From positions 126,417,400-126,481,399 of the forward strand of contig NC_090943.1 in the NCBI RefSeq assembly GCF_040807025.1: a DNA stretch of 64,000 nt, given 5' to 3'. The stretch is from Struthio camelus (Eukaryota > Chordata > Aves > Struthioniformes > Struthionidae). Position numbers and translations under genes: made by a program. Positions 25,501-36,380 of this stretch are shown here, in pieces. Below the pieces are notes generated by a model. The model was not told the DNA's origin and did no database searches. It saw only the letters and a list, made by a program, of their open reading frames with translations. Position 1 is the stretch's first letter. Every line of letters begins with the position of its first letter.

Positions 25501-26607
25501 ACATGATCTAGCTGTGGTTGAATATGCTTATTAGGGGTTTAGAATACAAAGATGAGAAGCTGCTTAGTCTCAGAATGACAACTGTCATTACAAATCTCTA
25601 ACCTGTTATTAAAAGTCCTGCCAACAAAGAAAAAGCAGTTAGAATGGATAATCGGAAGCATTTAGTAGCACTTTCGTTTCAATAGAATCTCATATCATTT
25701 CTGTTAAACTGAAAAGAATATTAAAATTTATTTTGGCATAGCCTTTTGAGTGGTTATTGCTTGGAATAACCATTATTTTGAGTTAAAGGAGGAAAGAGTG
25801 AAAATACCTGGGACTCCACAGTGGTAGCTAGTGTGCAATTCTGTTTCCTTGAAGAAAAACTGATCCAAAAGGAGTAGAAAAGGACAGCAGTGAGATGAAA
25901 CACAGCTTCTGCCTCCCATGCTGACTCTTACTGCTGAAGAAAACACAATGTTCAGTCTGATCAGTCACTCCAAAACCATCAGACTGTTTAGGGCTTACAG
26001 TATTGTAAGCAACTTTGAGTGCAGATGTTCATGGCCTGAAGGTGTCAAAATAAAGGTTATATTGGAGTAAGTGTCAAAATCCCTCCTCTCTCTTCAGTCC
26101 AAATCCATTATCAAATGTGCTGTCATCTTTTTAATCACCTCTTTGCTGCAAATGATGGAGCTGTCGCAGCTTTGTTTTTAACAGGGGGCAAAATTTGATC
26201 ACAATGACAAGGGATATGGTGAGGAAGGAAAATGTTAGGAGCAACAGTTGGTGAGGAGGGGACCTGGAAACTCAGCTCTTATGTTTCAAATTATCCTAGA
26301 GTAGTTAGTTAAAAATCTCTCCGGTTGACTCGGCCTGTTCGGGTCTGTCTGCAGTTTCTGGAGCGGAACAAGGAAGGCCCAACAGTGTCCCATGGGATGG
26401 TAGGTTTCCCGATATCCTAGAGGAAACTCATGAGTAGAACAGCCCACTCCTGCCATTATTGGGTGGTTTTACAACCCGCTCACCAGGGAGGCCCAGTTTC
26501 TGTCCTTAATCTGCCAAACACTGTGTGCGAGTTGGACCAATAGACTTGGATCTGTTTGGATTAATTCAATTTCCCTTTTGTTTCTTCTCTAGTTGAGATA
26601 TACAGAT
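22506..26607. other. non-genic stretch
   Basis: No coding exon is supportable. It contains a local direct repeat with an internal hairpin (24304-24364). The open frames seen are short and unremarkable. Confidence 0.45.
24304..24364. repeat. direct repeat with internal hairpin
   Basis: AAGAGTATGTCTCTGTTAGT (from 24304) recurs as AAGAGTATATCTCTGTTAGT (from 24341), with one mismatch in 20 bases. A third partial AAGAGTATG follows at 24372. Between the two copies AGTATGT and ACATACT form a 7-bp inverted repeat around a 6-base loop. Confidence 0.75.
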
Positions 26608-27119
26608 ATGAGTGCTTATAACACTGGAATCCCCAGTACATGACAGACATGGAGCTACTGGAGCGAGTCTAATGAAGGGCTTATTGAGATGATGAACGGA
26701 CTGGAGCATCTATCATATAAGGAAAGGCTGAGGGAGCTGGGACTGTTCAGCCTGGAGAAGAGAAGACTGAGAGGGGAGATCTGATCAATGTGTATAAGTG
26801 TCTGAAGGGGGGGTGTCGAGAGGATGAGGCCAGACTGTTCTCCATGGTGCCCAGCAACAGGACAGGAGGCAACGGGCACACCCTGAAACACAGGCAGTTC
26901 CATCTGAACCTGAGGAAAAACTTCTTTCCTGTGAGGGTGACGGAGCACTGGCACAGGTTGCCCAGAGAGGTGGTGGAGTCTCCTTCGCTGGAGATATTCA
27001 AAACCCGCCTGGACGCGATCCTGGGCAATGTGCTCTAGGTGACCCTGCTTGAGCAGGAGGGTTGGACTAGATGATCTCCAGAGGTGCCTTCCAACCTCAA
27101 CCATTCTGTGATTCTGTGA
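26608..27119 (+). mobile_element. CR1 LINE, 5'-truncated 3' end (copy 2)
   Basis: Same element type and orientation as the copy at 18.2 kb. The translated start reads [12 protein letters not shown], matching the CR1 ORF2 region just before its C-terminal block, but a stop follows immediately. Further down a small insertion shifts the frame in the RRLRG-LINVYK segment, so only the last 80 or so codons (26790-27038) stay open, ending FKTRLDAILGNVL. The 3' UTR is intact and ends in two ATTCTGTG units. Over the last 300 bases I count six substitutions and one 6-base gap against copy 1. The left boundary is approximate because the sequence diverges gradually before 26640. Confidence 0.94.
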
Positions 27120-27229
27120 ACACGATATCAAATTTTCTTCCTCGTTCTCAAGAGCAATACTCTACACCCATATAAAGGGCACTGACCCTATTAGGACAGA
27201 AACTCCTACAACATGATCTGGTGACTTAA

Positions 27230-27570
27230 ACTGTTTGCTGGGGCCCTGCATGGCTGAGGGCTCTAGGTACTGGCGCTGGGGGGCTCCCAGGGGGGCAGGA
27301 CCAGGGTCTGTCCCTCTGCCCCGAGGGCACAGGGCCCCGTCAGCCCTGGAGGGGCATCAGGCACCTCTATGGTTTGGGGCGGGGGCCAGGGGGTCCCATG
27401 GCCGGGCTGGGGCTGGGCCGCGGCAGGACTGGAGCCGGCATTGTGGTGTCCTCACAGGGCAGCGACCGATGGCCCCGGGGTGGGGGGCTGAGATTGGGCC
27501 AGGGTGGGGTGGGGGGGCAGGGATGGTGGGGGTGCTGCAGGAGCCCTCAGGGCCGAGACATTTTCTTCCT
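27230..27570. other. GC-rich patch with G-run cluster
   Basis: A sharp rise in G and C follows the CR1 copy. The + strand is open for 144 codons (27235-27669, TTG at its start), giving a Gly/Ala/Arg/Pro-rich product with no recognisable domain. The composition alone explains the long frame. The right half contains closely spaced G runs. The patch could be a promoter-like element, a decayed repeat or simply GC-rich unique DNA. Confidence 0.4.
27477..27533 (+). other. potential G-quadruplex cluster
   Basis: At least seven runs of three or more G residues occur in 57 bases, most separated by one to eight bases (runs at about 27477, 27482, 27495, 27502, 27506, 27511, 27520 and 27528). This satisfies the usual G-quadruplex pattern several times over on the + strand. 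Confidence 0.65.
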
Positions 27571-28823
27571 TTCATCTTCTCTGGGCTTTTTAATTCTTTT
27601 GTTGTTTTTAGTATAGCTTTTTACTCCTTTTTTGCAGTCCTTGTGAATGCCTTATATAATGCAAGATAGCACTCCCTGAGTTAAATTCTCACACGTACAT
27701 AGGTTTGTTTGCAAATTTCCCTATGAAATCAAAGGCTGTTTGTTAGTCTGTTCGGCAGCTCTCTGTTGGCTCCAGGCTTTACTCTCTAGTCCCATTCCCT
27801 TTTTTCTCAGCGCTCCGTGTCTGCCCGAGACCTGCAGGCTGTGCCCCAGGCTGCAGGTGCAGACCTTTCCCCCCACGGATCTGTGCTTCCTCCCAGGCTT
27901 TGCCAGGACCCTGCGGACACCATGGTTTAACGGATGGGCCTAAACTTGCTGAATGTAACAGCTTATTCTGAGATCCCGGCCATTTTCAGCATTTTCATTG
28001 CCCTTCCTACCTGCGTTTTCTGTCCACAGGACACTACCAGGGGCACTTGCATCTTCCTCGGCGCTCCTGGGAGAAAACGGCAACTTTTCTTTCCAGGCGG
28101 CTTCTGGCCAGGATGGGTGCTGGAGGTGGTTTTATTCTAATCATGATTTTGCTGTTTTTCTTTTTCAGTGCATCGCCGGCTTTCTCGGTTTCTCTGTCTC
28201 TGAGCTACCCTCTTATCTTCTGAACGGGATTTGTCTCCATGTTTTTTTTGGTTCCTTTTCCACATGCCCTCGAAGGCTGCGTGGGACTAACAGGCCTTTT
28301 GTGTAGGCACCGCGCGCACCCGACTCCAGCCTGCAGCTCTGACGAGCTGAATCAGGGGAGGGTGTAAGGTTAACAGAAGGCAAAACAAAGCAGTGGAGGG
28401 GAGAGCAGATGATGGAGAAGATATCGATTCACAGAGTAACAGTGGCATTGCAGCTGCGGTATCGTGAGGATGAGAGATATTCTGAACCCCAGTCTTGTGT
28501 GTTTTGCCTCCTGTTTCAAAAGCTCTAATAAAATAGTTACTTCTTAAAACCTTGGCTCTCTGCTTCTTATGCTTGCATAGCGAAGTTGTTCTCAGGTAGC
28601 AGGTTTAAAGTGAAAGAAAGCATAAACAAGAAACTGGAGTGACATCAGCTGCCTTCTGGTATGTGCCCTCCATTCCTTTCCATCCTTCTATATTGCATTT
28701 ATTTATGGAGTTGACCTTGCTATACCTTCTCCCTCTATTCTCCTCACTACCCTCTCTCTGCTCAGTGCTCTCCTTCCTTCTTTGTTTCTGCTGCAGCTGG
28801 ACCGCCAGGAAGGCGAAGGGTGT
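27571..28823 (+). other. possible non-coding transcript 3' end; no gene supported
   Basis: Moderately GC-rich sequence with a pyrimidine-rich tract ending in CAG at 28167 that would serve as a splice acceptor, and an AATAAA polyadenylation word at 28527-28532. These signals together would fit the end of a long non-coding RNA or an old LTR. No protein frame is convincing and each signal is individually common, so this remains tentative. Confidence 0.2.
28527..28532 (+). terminator. AATAAA polyadenylation signal (tentative)
   Basis: A canonical AATAAA hexamer lies at the right edge of the GC-rich 27.2-28.4 kb block. A cleavage site and a clear GT-rich downstream element are not obvious. AATAAA also occurs by chance many times in this window. 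Confidence 0.2.
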
Positions 28824-29030
28824 GCTCCACGGCCGAGGGGCTCCTCCACGGCCGTGAGTCTCCTCCATGGGCGTGAGTGAGCCTTCTCTGCGGCCGGGGT
28901 CTCTTCTGTGGCCATGGGGCTCCTCTGCAGCTGTGAGACTCCTCCACCACCATGTGTCTCCTTGCAGCCGTGGGACTCCTGTGTGGCCGTGGGACTCCTC
29001 CGTGGCTGTGGGGCTCCTCTACGGCTCCTG
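28824..29030. repeat. 19-bp GC-rich minisatellite, about 11 units
   Basis: The sequence breaks into consecutive units beginning CTCCT or CTCTT with the approximate consensus CTCCTCYRYGGCCGTGRGG. Most units are 19 bases; single units are 18 and 22. Units carry a CpG in the GGCCG core. Since 19 is not a multiple of three, each unit shifts the reading frame, so the three overlapping open frames here are not a repeat protein. Confidence 0.85.
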
Positions 29031-32000
29031 CCCCGCTGGGGGGGAGGCAAGAATGTGGCCCCAGCGCATTCCCGGGGTGGGGGAAGCCTCCTCGCTTCCT
29101 GGGCTCAGGGGAAACCTTTATAGTCAGTTATGGAAATTTTACATTGTGATGGTTTTCTTGGGAAGGGTGGGTTAATCAGCTCACTAAATACTTTCTTATC
29201 TCTGGCAGACAAAATTAGGGAGTCACCTTTACTGGAAGTGTTTCAAAGGAAAAGAATTGCTGTTCTGTTTTCTCCTAATTTTTCTTTCATGTGAAGGCCA
29301 GCCTTTTAAAGTGCTGAGTGTTTTGAGCTTTAAAGTAGCTTATATTTCTTTTTGATATTTCTTGTGCTTAATCATCCCAAATCTGCCTTAATATTTTGAG
29401 ATACGACAAAATAGTGTACTGCTTTTCTCCTCTGCTACTGCATATATTATCAGGAATGCATAATTATAGTTTTGGTTTCTTTTACAAAACACGTGCAATG
29501 CAAACAATTTAATTTGAACAATGAAAAAAAAAAAACTTAAATGGAATCCACTGCCGTAATTTGAAGTCTTTTTCCCAGGAAACACTTCTGGGAAATGATG
29601 GTGGCTGAAACCACCAGTGATGATCAAGTATATTCTTCCAAGAAGAGCTGAGCCATGCTGGGTCAGTAGTGTGCAGGACTGAGCTGAAACTGCTAAAAAG
29701 ACTTTCCAAAGAAGGCCTGATTAAAAAGATTAGAATAGTATTCTCTAAAAAAGGAAAACATTGTTCCCTATAATGGCAGAGCTTATTGAGTTGAGTTTTT
29801 ATTGATTTTGAATGTCATTCAGCACTTAGGAATACGTATTCTAAGAATTATATCGTGGACTCTGCTATGCACATTTAAATTGTCTGTATGCGTTCCTTCA
29901 TTATTTCATAAAGCATGTTTCTTATTTTTATTATTTTGAATAAGTAACTCTCTTGGAAAAATGTAAAACCATTTTCAAACAGAATTGGCAAATGCTTTTG
30001 TTTTAAGTTCAAGTATACTGTGAGTGAACCCAAAAGCCCACAAGCTTCGCTTCCAAAGACTGGCATATAAATCTGGAGGGCTAAAATGAGCTATTGGGTC
30101 TTCATCTGACCCTGGAATTTAAATTTTTTAACTCTAGTGGTTGAGGCTTCATATTTTTAGGCTCATAACCTTTTAGGCTTTTTCCTCGTAACCAAATAAT
30201 TTCTGGAAGCTTGAGCTTTAAAGAAAACACTTCATTTGGAACACATTTTATAGAATTCCAAAAACGCAAAACAAATGTTGTTGGTTTGAAGGAGTTACTT
30301 AAAGCAAACAATATCTATATCTACATCTGTTCTTTAGAAAAAAATTACGGACCTGGAAATATCCCAGCCTACTCAGATAATACTGATATTCTTTAATGCA
30401 GCTATTGATCTGGGTGGTATTTCAAAGTCTGGAGGTTGTGCAGTGAACTTCTTCAGATTCTCTGAGGTTTCTCCCCTGCTGTGCTTCAGATATAAATTGT
30501 AATTTTTGAGTATGGTATTGCTAACCTCAGAATAGGCATTCTTCTCTGTTCTGATGTTTTGATTCTTTATACATAGGCTCATGTGTGCAAATTAGGTTAC
30601 AAAGCAGTCCCTTATGTAAAGATAGCCTTCTGAGGAGCTCTGTAGGTTTTTATTTGCTTGCTTGTTTGTTTGCTTGGGTGGCAGTCTTTAGCTGCAGCTG
30701 CCAAACCTCCTCTGTTGTAATTAAATGGTACATTTGGAGCAAAAGGAAAATATGTTGTGGTTTGTTGATTTGGGAGGAAATGTTTGATTTAATTGAGCAG
30801 ATTATATTCTTGAAAAGGAACAGGAGCAAAAATAGATCCTGAGCCAAGTTCTGCTTTTAGCTACAGCTTGGGATCTTAAGGGCCTCCAGAGCCGTGCTAG
30901 CGAGTGGGTCCCTGAGAAACGATGGGGGCTGTGACGGGGCTTTGTGAGATCTCTGCAGAGCTGGAAGGAGAGTAAATAACCTCCATCTGACAGCTACAAA
31001 AGCTGGCCTTTGGTCTGCCTGTCTGACAGCTACAGCCTCTGCCGCGCCAAGGGGAGAGGCTGGGGAACATACTCGGGATGTGTATCACCCCCACGGTGGG
31101 GAGGATCTCTGGACCCATCACAAAACAGCTGCGAAGGACTGGGAGGAAAAGCGAGAGTGACTCTGTCTGTGGCAACTGGCAGGTACCAGCTGAAATCCCT
31201 ACTCTGATAAAACACACCATGGCTTCTGCACAGTCACCTTGAACTAAGCATGGAAAGGTGATGCACCTCTTTCTTCAGTGCCGGTTCCCATAGGTGGTTT
31301 GAATATTTCAAGCCTAATTCTGCTCTTAGGGACACCTATATGAAGCACTGGCCCGAAGCAATAGGCTACCTGTTGTCTTGTTATTTAGCCTGTAAGCTCT
31401 TGGGATCTATTTGTACAGAAAGGGCTCGTTCTTGCTTGGCCATAGGGTGTGTCTGCAATACAGATGAACATAAGCGAGTTCAATCTGCAGAAGACACATG
31501 CTGACCTCCTGCTCCCAGGTCAGCATGGAGTGTGATCCTGCAGAGCAACCGAGGACTGGTTTCGGCAAGGGAATAAGGCTAGTAATGTGTAATAACATTT
31601 CTGAAGACTTCTTGACTTGCAATTGGAGTGATTCTTCCCCTCCTTTTTAGGAGATAGACAAAATGTCCTATATGTATTATAATGGTAAACATACCATCTC
31701 TGGTTACCTCAGTTCTCAGCTCCAGGTCTCAGTGAACGCACTAGCTAGGGGAGAAGGTGTGCAGTGACCATTACAGTGAACTTTTTTCTTCCTCTGCCCC
31801 CCTAACCTCCACCCTCAAAATCTCTTTTTTAAATTTTTCTGGATTCATAGCAGCATATTTCAGGAAATTAGGACATTTCACTCAATTAGGGAATAAAAAG
31901 GAGAAGAAAAATTAAGGAATTCCCGGTGTTTGTCATCTATTATGCATTGCCATAAGTCAGCTTTTCTTCTTTTGGGGGGAAATGAGGGGAGGAGGGAGCA

Positions 32001-32395
32001 TTTAATTTCCTTAGGACTGGGTGTCAGCCCGTCCTAAAAAGGGAAACCAATAACCGTGGCTAGTAGCACCAGCAGGTGGTGTCCAGCTGCTCACTGTACA
32101 CTGTCCGGGAGCAGCGGCTACTCTTGAGGATGCTCCTGCTCCTGCTCTGCAATTCAGTAATTTTAAAAATTTGATCCTTTGATCCTCATCTGCATCCCTT
32201 CCTCTTTTTCTTCCAGTAGAACATCGAATTTTGGCAGATGCCTAGGGAAGAACACAAGAACAGGAAAAATACAGAGATACTGCATCAAAATGCTTTCCTG
32301 GCCTGCAGCCATTTGTAGCTTGGGACTACCTTAGAAGTGGTGACTTGCATTTGACACTGTTTGGTGGCTTTTTCTTCCTTTTCCTGTGCAATTGC
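29031..32395. other. non-genic stretch
   Basis: No coding exon is supportable. The part at 29.2-30.6 kb is very AT-rich. The part at 31830-31960 has AT-rich, homeobox-like words and could be regulatory, but the evidence is weak. Confidence 0.45.
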
Positions 32396-32615
32396 ATTCT
32401 GAATTTCTATGAACTTCTGGCACTCCCAGCATCCTGTGACAAGGAGTTCCACAGCTTAACTCTATATTGGGTTAAAAAATGTTTTCCTTTGTTTTGAACT
32501 TTTTGTCTCATTTGATGACTACTAGCTTTTGCATTATAAGGGAAACTTGTTCTCCCTTTGAATTTTCCATAACACCCACGATTATCTCAGCTTCTGCCAT
32601 AGGTCTCCTACACTC
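32396..32615 (-). mobile_element. ancient antisense CR1/L3-type LINE relic
   Basis: Read on the minus strand the segment follows the C-terminal coding part of old amniote CR1/L3 elements: a VFKTKEN-like stretch, then a 'LWNSL'-like block (here degraded to L-CGTPC), then a 'QDAGGVPE'-like tail, in the right order. On the + strand the landmark is 'AGGAGTTCCACAG' followed by 'TTTTGTTTTGAACTTTTTGTCTCATTTGATGACTACTAG' in parts. Frames are broken by stops, and similarity to the two young CR1 copies is low, so this insertion is much older. Confidence 0.6.
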
Positions 32616-35600
32616 TTAATTTCTTTACATTGATGAATATATGAACTGGAAAATAAAAGTTCGTGGTACCCTTCCATGTACATTTAACAGGGCGTGGAGT
32701 CAAGAACTGTCTGCCCATAAAAGCAGAAGCAATAGGCTTAATCTGCACTACAGAGTTTTCTTTCTTGAAGCAATGTCTTTGCAGAGAGTTAACACTCAAT
32801 TTTGAGTCCTAAAAGCAAGCCCTTGAGCTTCTGCCAGTCTTGTTAAAACAGCTCTGCAAGCATTATAAATCCTCAGCGGGCACTCTGTCACTGTATAAGG
32901 GTTTTGAACCTCTACACATAATGTTGAATCACAAGCAGGAACAAACCCTTAGTGTCCCCTTCCCAAGAGTACTTTGGTGACAGTGTTAAACCCTGGAGAA
33001 TTAAAAGGTTACTTCCAAGGCTTTTAGATAAAGGATCTAGTTCAGGAAAGTATTTGTAATATTTGCAGACAATGTTCCTTCTTTTTGGTTCTTCTATCTT
33101 TAATATTAGTTGTAGCAGGTTTCCTAACAGACCACAGCTGCCCTTGAGCTTTGAGGGGCTGTATTTGGCAGCTCTGTTTACTATGTGCAGGAATTTGAAG
33201 AGTCGCAAGGTTCTGATACTCTATGTAATGGCTCTGCTACTCCATCTGCAGGCCTGGGGCTTATCTTTAAACACATTTTGTACTGGGTCAAAACTTTTGC
33301 GATGTAGAAGAAGAGCTGTGTTTAGACAGTGTGCATGTCCTCACATCAATGGAACAGAAAAGCTGGCAAGAGCTGGCATTGTTATTAGGTATGAGAATAA
33401 TTTTTTGTTGGAGAAAGTGAAAACATTTATCTGGCACCTATAAACCACAACAGTTTGTTTGACTACCAGTTGTTTTCTTACATCAACAGGCCAATCTGGT
33501 TACATCTGAAAGTGCCTGGGACAATTCTGGAAAACGGCCCACAGCCGTTTTACAGGACCAAACTAGCACTTCCAGCCTTAAACAGGACTTTGGCATGAGA
33601 CACCAGTGTGGAATCTCACTTTATCTCAGACATAGATGAGAAACTCAAGGACAGAAAGGAGGACAGGACCAGCTGGGAAACACTAAACAAACCAGCCTGA
33701 ACACCCACAACTCATTCTACCCAAATGACCTTGAAATGAGTTTACTGACAAGAGAACTATGAATTGTGCTATTTGACTTTGCTGGGAATTAATGTAGGAA
33801 ATCAGGACCATTTTGTTTTCTTCACAAATCTTAAGCAGTCATTTTGCTTTCTGTCAAAATCTCATTGTGCTAAAAAGCTTTTGACAGCAGAGCCTTTCCT
33901 ATGTAGCATTAAATCTACTGTGCGCCTTATTTTGGAAACATGCAAAGTACAAGCAAAGAGCACATTGCAAAGCACAAATGATGCAAACGCCTCAAACTCT
34001 GGAACTCCTTCCAAAACAGGACGGATGGGACAAGGAATCTAACCATGGCTATGTGGGAGATGAAATGGTATATCAGATTCAGGGAGGGCTCCAGTAAGGT
34101 GGTCTCATTGTTATTCAGGTTCTCCTATTTGCTAGGTCAGAAGAGGTGCCTGGGTTGTCCGTTGGCTAAGCACACTGACAGGAGGCACAGGCACGATGAA
34201 CAACAGCACCCCACTGTGCTTGGTTCTGATGACTATTTATAAGTGCGCTTTCTTTGCTATTTGTACATGGTTCAGAATATGGTGTCTAATACGCAAGAAA
34301 GCTTGCAGGGTATAAACGTCCAACACCCATTTGCCTATCTTTAGGTCACCCAACCGATCTCTTAGACCTCCCTCCCTTATTCTGCTAATTAAATATCTAG
34401 TCTCCTATAGCGTCAGAACCAATGCAGCCTCTGCCAAAAATAAATTAAATGAAAAGCAGGCAGCAACTAGTATGAAGCCCATTAGACACCAGGTGCTCAT
34501 GCCAGGATGCTTTCCTGCATCAGCATACCAAGAAACCTGAGAGGAATATCTGAAAAGGACTCCCTGCCTCCAGGGTCTTCCAAATCTGCGGCAGTGTCCT
34601 TGGGACATGGCTTTCCAGCATTGGATGTGATGTGATTTTTATCTTTGTTACCATAGAAACTAAACCACCTGGAATGAGCCAGCTCTTGTCAACCCTCAGA
34701 CCTACGCTGCTCCAGGCACCGGAGATCCCTGCACAGTCTCAAAGAGAAAAAGCTGCTCGTTCCAGCTGTGAGCCCTCTCCCACACTTCCATGGCCTCAGT
34801 GTAAATCACCTTATCCATTAATTTAAAGCTCTCTCTTTCCACAGTTCTACATGTTATCAGTGCTTGCACATTCACTGCTGTTTGCTCTTTTAATAGTTGC
34901 ACTTGGGCGATACTAGCATTGTGTTTTGTTTAAACGTAGGAATATTTTCAACCATATTTGCTTGTGAACTATTTGGGTTTCAAAAACAGGATCTCTAAAG
35001 CATGCACAGGACAGCCTTTGTATGGATAATGAACCTACCTTGGCTTTGTACTCCAATGTTTAATATTGATGGGGCACCAAAAGCACAGCAGGCCCCACTG
35101 ACCGTTCATACACACAGCCACGTGACATGCATCACCATGGCATGATTTCATAAAGCAAACAAGGTTTCCACCTGCCTATGCCAAGCATGGGCTCTTTCTC
35201 TTAAAGTATCCCATGCGCAGAACATCCAATATAATGTGTTCCAGGTGGTCAGTTTTTCAAAAGGGGACATCAAAACCTCTGGAAAGGCACTGAGCCTCCA
35301 TCTCCCAGCCTTGGCAATGCTCTTTGCTTTGCTTTCCCAGCTGCTGTGCAGAAGCCAGGGCACAATTACCATTTGAAACAGATATTGCTCTGTTGCCTTA
35401 ATCTTCCTGGTAATAGCTGCCATGTACTGCTCTGTTTCCCAGGAACTTTCGGTCTCAGCTTCAGAGAGGAGTTACACAAGTTTTTCTCTATGATTCAGTA
35501 GCAGGTTTCATTCGTCGTGGCAGGAGAGACAAACACAGTGCCTCAGGATAAGAGTAGGAAGGCTGAGTCTTTAATATGCATCAAGTGGAAAAAGCGGTTA

Positions 35601-36380
35601 CAGTGCTTCAAGCTCCCACGCAGTAGGCACTAGCCAATGTGTCACCAGTTTACATGACCCTGTGGTCACGTAACTACATCTGCCTGCTGTGTATGGCATC
35701 AGTTCACACTTCCGCCATTGGAGAAAACACCTGAGAGAGCTGGAGACACAAGCGATGACATTTACTGCTTGAACAACATCATAGCGTGAAGACCTGCCTT
35801 GTCCATAGCCATCTGCTAGCAGTTTGAATATGTCACAGACTACCTCAGCAGGTGGCCCATGGGGCAGAGAGAGAAGAGCCCTTCAGCATGTCCCCAAGAC
35901 ATGGCGTTCCACGTGTCCCACCAAGACTTGCTGAACAACGCAGGGCCTAGCACCAACACAGTGACAGTCATCGCTGTGTTCATATGTTGGGAAAAACTCC
36001 CAACACGTTCCCAGGGAAGCAGCGAGAAGTACTTCTGTAAAAGATCGTTGTTGCTGGAGATGCACCTATTTTATAGCAGATAATATGAAACTGAAGGAAA
36101 TAATTCCAAAGGTTCACCCATGCAGGCATGTAAGGCAGATGGGGGCTAATTCTCCCTGCATAGGCCTCAATATTTGACCACTTCATAACATTGTTGGCAG
36201 GAGGTGCACAGAGCAGAAAGGATGGCAAGGGAGAACTCCTCTCTCCAGTACTTAAGGCAAGCACAGTTCTGCAGGAGATGGGTAAAATCTCTGCAGTCGA
36301 CTTCTTTTTAGTTAAAAAAAGAGGAGGGAAGACAAAGGGACAGCCACCCTGGCAGCTTGTTCCCTTCTACCTTGGCTAAT
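32616..36380. other. non-genic stretch
   Basis: No gene is supportable. The open frame at 33063-33443 (126 codons) is the longest but has no recognisable features. A perfect 8-bp inverted repeat, TGTTGGGA and TCCCAACA, lies at 35985-36005. Confidence 0.45.

Noticed and set aside
28703..29175. Repeat-containing open frames of 60-115 codons in the minisatellite
   Set aside because: The 19-base period is not a multiple of three, so the frames are composition artefacts and not a repeat protein.
35500..35600. Possible antisense LTR end ('GAGTCTTTAATA')
   Set aside because: Resembles the reverse of an LTR polyadenylation region, but no paired LTR boundary, primer-binding site or gag/pol remnant was seen.
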